Shown here one piece after another: positions 60,901 through 64,000 of a DNA stretch of 64,000 nucleotides. The stretch comes from Larus michahellis (lineage: Eukaryota; Chordata; Aves; Charadriiformes; Laridae). Positions within the stretch are counted from its first letter, which is position 1. Each line of letters starts with the position of its first letter. The stretch covers positions 9,300,001 through 9,364,000 of the forward strand of contig NC_133906.1 in the NCBI RefSeq assembly GCF_964199755.1. Direction: 5' to 3'. A program made the translations under genes and the position numbers. The notes beneath the pieces were generated by a model, which was not told the origin of the DNA, ran no database searches, and worked only from the letters and a program-made list of their open reading frames with translations.

Positions 60901-63228
60901 AAGCTGAAGACTCAGTACAAATTCTCGGAACTCATTATTTCTGTTGTCTCTTCAGAGTCCAACATCCAAGTATATCAAGTCATCACTCACGGATTCAGAA
61001 AAACAAAGAACTGGGAGGGACATCTCTGTTAACATTTCAGTGTCTTCTAGAATTGATAGCACTCTATGCAATTTCTTGTCTTTGTTACTGTAGCAGGCAG
61101 TTTACTCTTCTTTTAATTTCTAGTTTAAATTAATGCATAGCTATTCTAAGCCTGTTTGTACTGGTGGCAGCATTGCCCCTTCTCTTAGGTAGAACTTCTT
61201 TCTCTGAGTTTACCCCAAAGTCCTTTGGAGAGCAGTTACACCATCTTTTTTGCCAGGGTAAATAAATTGGGCCAAACCATGCCAAACTCTGTTAGACACT
61301 TCTGAAACAACAGACTTTTTCTTCCTCTTATCATTCATGTGTTGCTCTTCATGTACTCCAATTTCAGATAACCATTTTGGAACGGAGGTGACTGGGACAT
61401 ATAACATTTTCCAGCTCTACAACAAGTTTCATTGGTACAGTCATCAGCTTTTAAACTAAGATCATTAACAGGCATACTAAAACGTTTTGGGTTTACAGTA
61501 AGATTGATACCAGCAACTTCTTGTGAATCTGATAGTTCTTTTCTTGTTTCAGTATTCTTTCCTTTAATTAGTTATCTTATACTAAATGTTATCAATTGCA
61601 TCTAGTCAATGGTAAATGGGCAGATATAGAAAGCTAACTTGATTTTTAAATTTTAAGAATTAATTTTTAAGAAGACTTGAAGATTTTTGTTATGCCAGTT
61701 TTGACTCATGTAATCTGAAAATTCACAGTAAAAATAATTTTGGATTCTATCGATTAGGGTCACACAAACCTGGTAAGATTTCTTTGAAATATCATCTTTG
61801 GATTAAGAGCCACTATGGAACATTTTGAACCTCAACGGTTTTAGTCTAATACAGACAATTTTAAAAAATGTTACTAAAATGAAATATATAATTCAACCTT
61901 ATGTGCATAGTCTTCTGGTAAAAGCAAACTGAGTTAAAGATACTACTTCTATATATTTCTTTGTTCCATATAGTTATACTAGAAGTCCCTAACAGAAAGT
62001 AACTGTAGTTCTAATAAAGTTAGTAGGTAACAACGCTAAAGATAGGAATCATTACAACTACTCTTTTGGACTTTTCTGACCAAAACCCAATAGTCATCTC
62101 CCCTTTATCTACACAGTCCACGTGATGTGTTGTAAAGATTTTATTACTTGATAGTATCTATATGATTGTACTTGCTGACGCATCAGGACAACATACCTCC
62201 AAATGGGAGCTTATCTTCAAGGTAATCTAGTCTAATTTGGAGACTTTTGTCACATGTCTGTGGTCTTCTAAGCAATCCTCAGTCATCACCAAAAGAAGGG
62301 AAAAACCCCTACGTACCAACATAAAATGAATGTGCACTGTACCTGCATTTAAAATTAGTGGGAACTGATAGCAGGGTGGGTAACTTGTTCTACCATGACA
62401 GTAACTGAATGCAACAGTCTGTCACCACCACACGCCAGCACCACCACCAAGAAAAAAAATCAAATTCTTTCTTAGCCACAATGTATTTGGAAAGTATTAC
62501 ACTCCAGAAGCCTCCTCTCTACAGCTACAGTTACCTACAAAATTTGTACAGTAATTTATTCAAATTAGGCTTAGAAGGCAGCAGGATGAACATGGGATGA
62601 AGCCAGGATTCAGTGTTTCAGGAACTTATCCTGCTTCTACAACATAAACTGGAGTTCTGCATGGACTGTGATGGTAACAGGCCTGTTATGATAGCTGGAC
62701 AACTTGCTGAAACCAGTCCTAGAGCTCGCATTTTCGTATGCGCTGAACCAACTTGCATATTTTACAGTTATTCCTACTTCTCACATACCTCTTCTGCAGC
62801 GCCCTACGACTGCATGGTAGCAGGCAGTATTCACGCCACTGTAACCATCACAGAATGCTTTGCTCCACCTGAGAAACGAAGCAACTGATGGTTTAATGTA
62901 CACGATGTTGATTTAGGCTTTCTTGGAGAAATATTGCACAGAGCTTGCCTTTAACTAAGTCTACTGAAGTCAATAAAGAACAATACTAACACCATGTTTC
63001 AACTTCTTTTTCTGTAGGAGTTCTGCTAAGAGCTGCTCTGTTTCTTCCCAAACAAATCAGGTTATAAAAGAATAAATAACTTTTTAAGTGTTATCTACTA
63101 TATAGAAGAGAGATTTTAAATATTTACAGACATATAATATAGGGAACATATAAAACAGAAAGTTCTTTAAAAAAGAGCAAATTATAAACAAATTATTTGC
63201 CTTTCTCAATTTTACTCACATTATTGGC

Positions 63229-63270
63229 TTATTAAACATAGGCTACTGGTGTGTAGCCTATGGTTAATAA
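63229..63270. repeat. Long inverted repeat (hairpin)
   Basis: Eighteen-base arms (63229-63246 and 63253-63270) pair with a single A/G mismatch around the six-base loop TGGTGT. The inner ten pairs (CATAGGCTAC with GTAGCCTATG) are perfect. It is flanked by AT-rich sequence with no gene nearby. Confidence 0.8.
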
Positions 63271-64000
63271 AGAAGAAAATGATGAACTTTTAACAACAAA
63301 CATTATCTACTTAATAAAAGACTACTATTTAGTCTTGTGAGACAACGTATTTTGTTGTATTGAGAATCTAACAGGAATTGAAGGTGTTCAGGACTTTGTA
63401 GAACTCTGTCATATTTACTTAACACAAAAGATTTCTTCACCTTGGTGAGGAGTCATTCAAAAAAAATGAACACATTTTGAAGCACAGGGACACAGGATTT
63501 TTCCATTTGTCTCTGTTTCTGCCTTACACTGTTTAAAGAAAAACTCATTAGTATTAAGTACTGTTTCAAGGAAGAACAAAGACATTAAAAGGTTCTGTCT
63601 TCGTCTTGTTTTTTGTTTATTTTAAGGAACCAATGTGCTGAAAGTGACGGCAATCCAGAGAGACATGTGAGGGTCTCAAATATCCCTAGCACTTTGTCTA
63701 GTCTAAATTGTTCCCATATCCACGGCCAACCTAGTTTTATCTTGTGTAAAACTAAAGCTTCCTCCTTAGAAAATATTTCTAACTTGCAGTGTAGATCTGG
63801 AATTACATTATCTCTGTTCAACATGCAAGCTTATACATAGTTTACATATAAAAAAGTTTATATTTTTTGTTGGAATAATATTTTTACATACCATGCTGCT
63901 TCTGGATTTTTTTTAACCACAGTTAATACTGGAAAAAACACAAATATTTATTTTTTCTTTGCTTTTAAACAAACACATTTTTAAAACATCCGAAATGTTT

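Larger units (their letters stand above)
53400..64000. other. Region upstream of FABP6, no gene recognised
   Basis: This is AT-rich sequence with no recognisable coding exon on either strand. From synteny the next gene to the right should be PWWP2A, but its CpG-island start is not visible here, so it presumably lies past the edge. Supported items are the GC-rich patch 54568-54745, a TA repeat (54930-54941), a CTCF-type motif (57928-57941) and a hairpin (63229-63270). Open frames of 60-110 codons, such as 62613-62888 on plus and 60193-59858 on minus, show no homology I recognise. Confidence 0.5.

Noticed and set aside
62613-62888. 91-codon plus-strand open frame
   Set aside because: No recognised homology, no splice signals that tie it to another exon, and no promoter features.
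1-64000. CRISPR arrays, operons, phage or bacterial mobile systems
   Set aside because: The window is vertebrate nuclear DNA; no regularly spaced repeats or prokaryotic gene clusters are present.

Overview
The window looks like a piece of a bird chromosome. Three intron-containing genes read clearly by homology, the exons have GT/AG borders, AATAAA poly(A) signals are present, and the few recognisable interspersed repeats are fragments of CR1 LINEs, including 3' ends with the ATTCTATG tail typical of avian CR1. Repeat density is low and introns are short. I cannot name the species.

Layout, left to right. Positions 1-10,430 are GC-rich DNA with no recognisable coding exon, but with an orphan CpG-rich patch near 0.9-1.1 kb and a CR1 3' end near 1.7 kb. 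C1QTNF2 (plus strand) has two coding exons between 10,440 and 12,623 and encodes a 284-residue secreted collagen/C1q-domain protein. Positions 13-22 kb are intergenic. CCNJL (plus strand) starts in a CpG island near 22.0-22.8 kb. It has five coding exons (22,576-45,099) that join in phase into a 390-residue cyclin-J-like protein, and a 3' UTR running to about 46.98 kb. FABP6 (minus strand, tail to tail with CCNJL) has four coding exons from 53,105 down to 49,083. Their lengths of 67, 176, 90 and 54 nt give a complete 128-residue ileal bile-acid-binding protein. Positions 53.2-64 kb lie upstream of FABP6 and are AT-rich. They hold one exact CTCF-consensus match, a strong hairpin, and a small GC-rich patch that could be an upstream FABP6 exon or an old tRNA-derived repeat.

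The order and relative strands (C1QTNF2 and CCNJL in the same direction, FABP6 opposed) match, as I recall it, the human 5q33.3 segment read in reverse, so this is a conserved vertebrate syntenic block. The three genes are not a pathway: C1QTNF2 is a secreted adipokine-like factor, CCNJL an orphan cyclin, and FABP6 an enterocyte bile-acid carrier.

I found no evidence of a new gene system. The points most worth checking are the in-frame splice acceptor just upstream of the FABP6 start codon, the candidate upstream exon at 54.57-54.74 kb, the CTCF site, and the hairpin at 63.2 kb. All coordinates of splice sites were read by eye and are not backed by transcript data.
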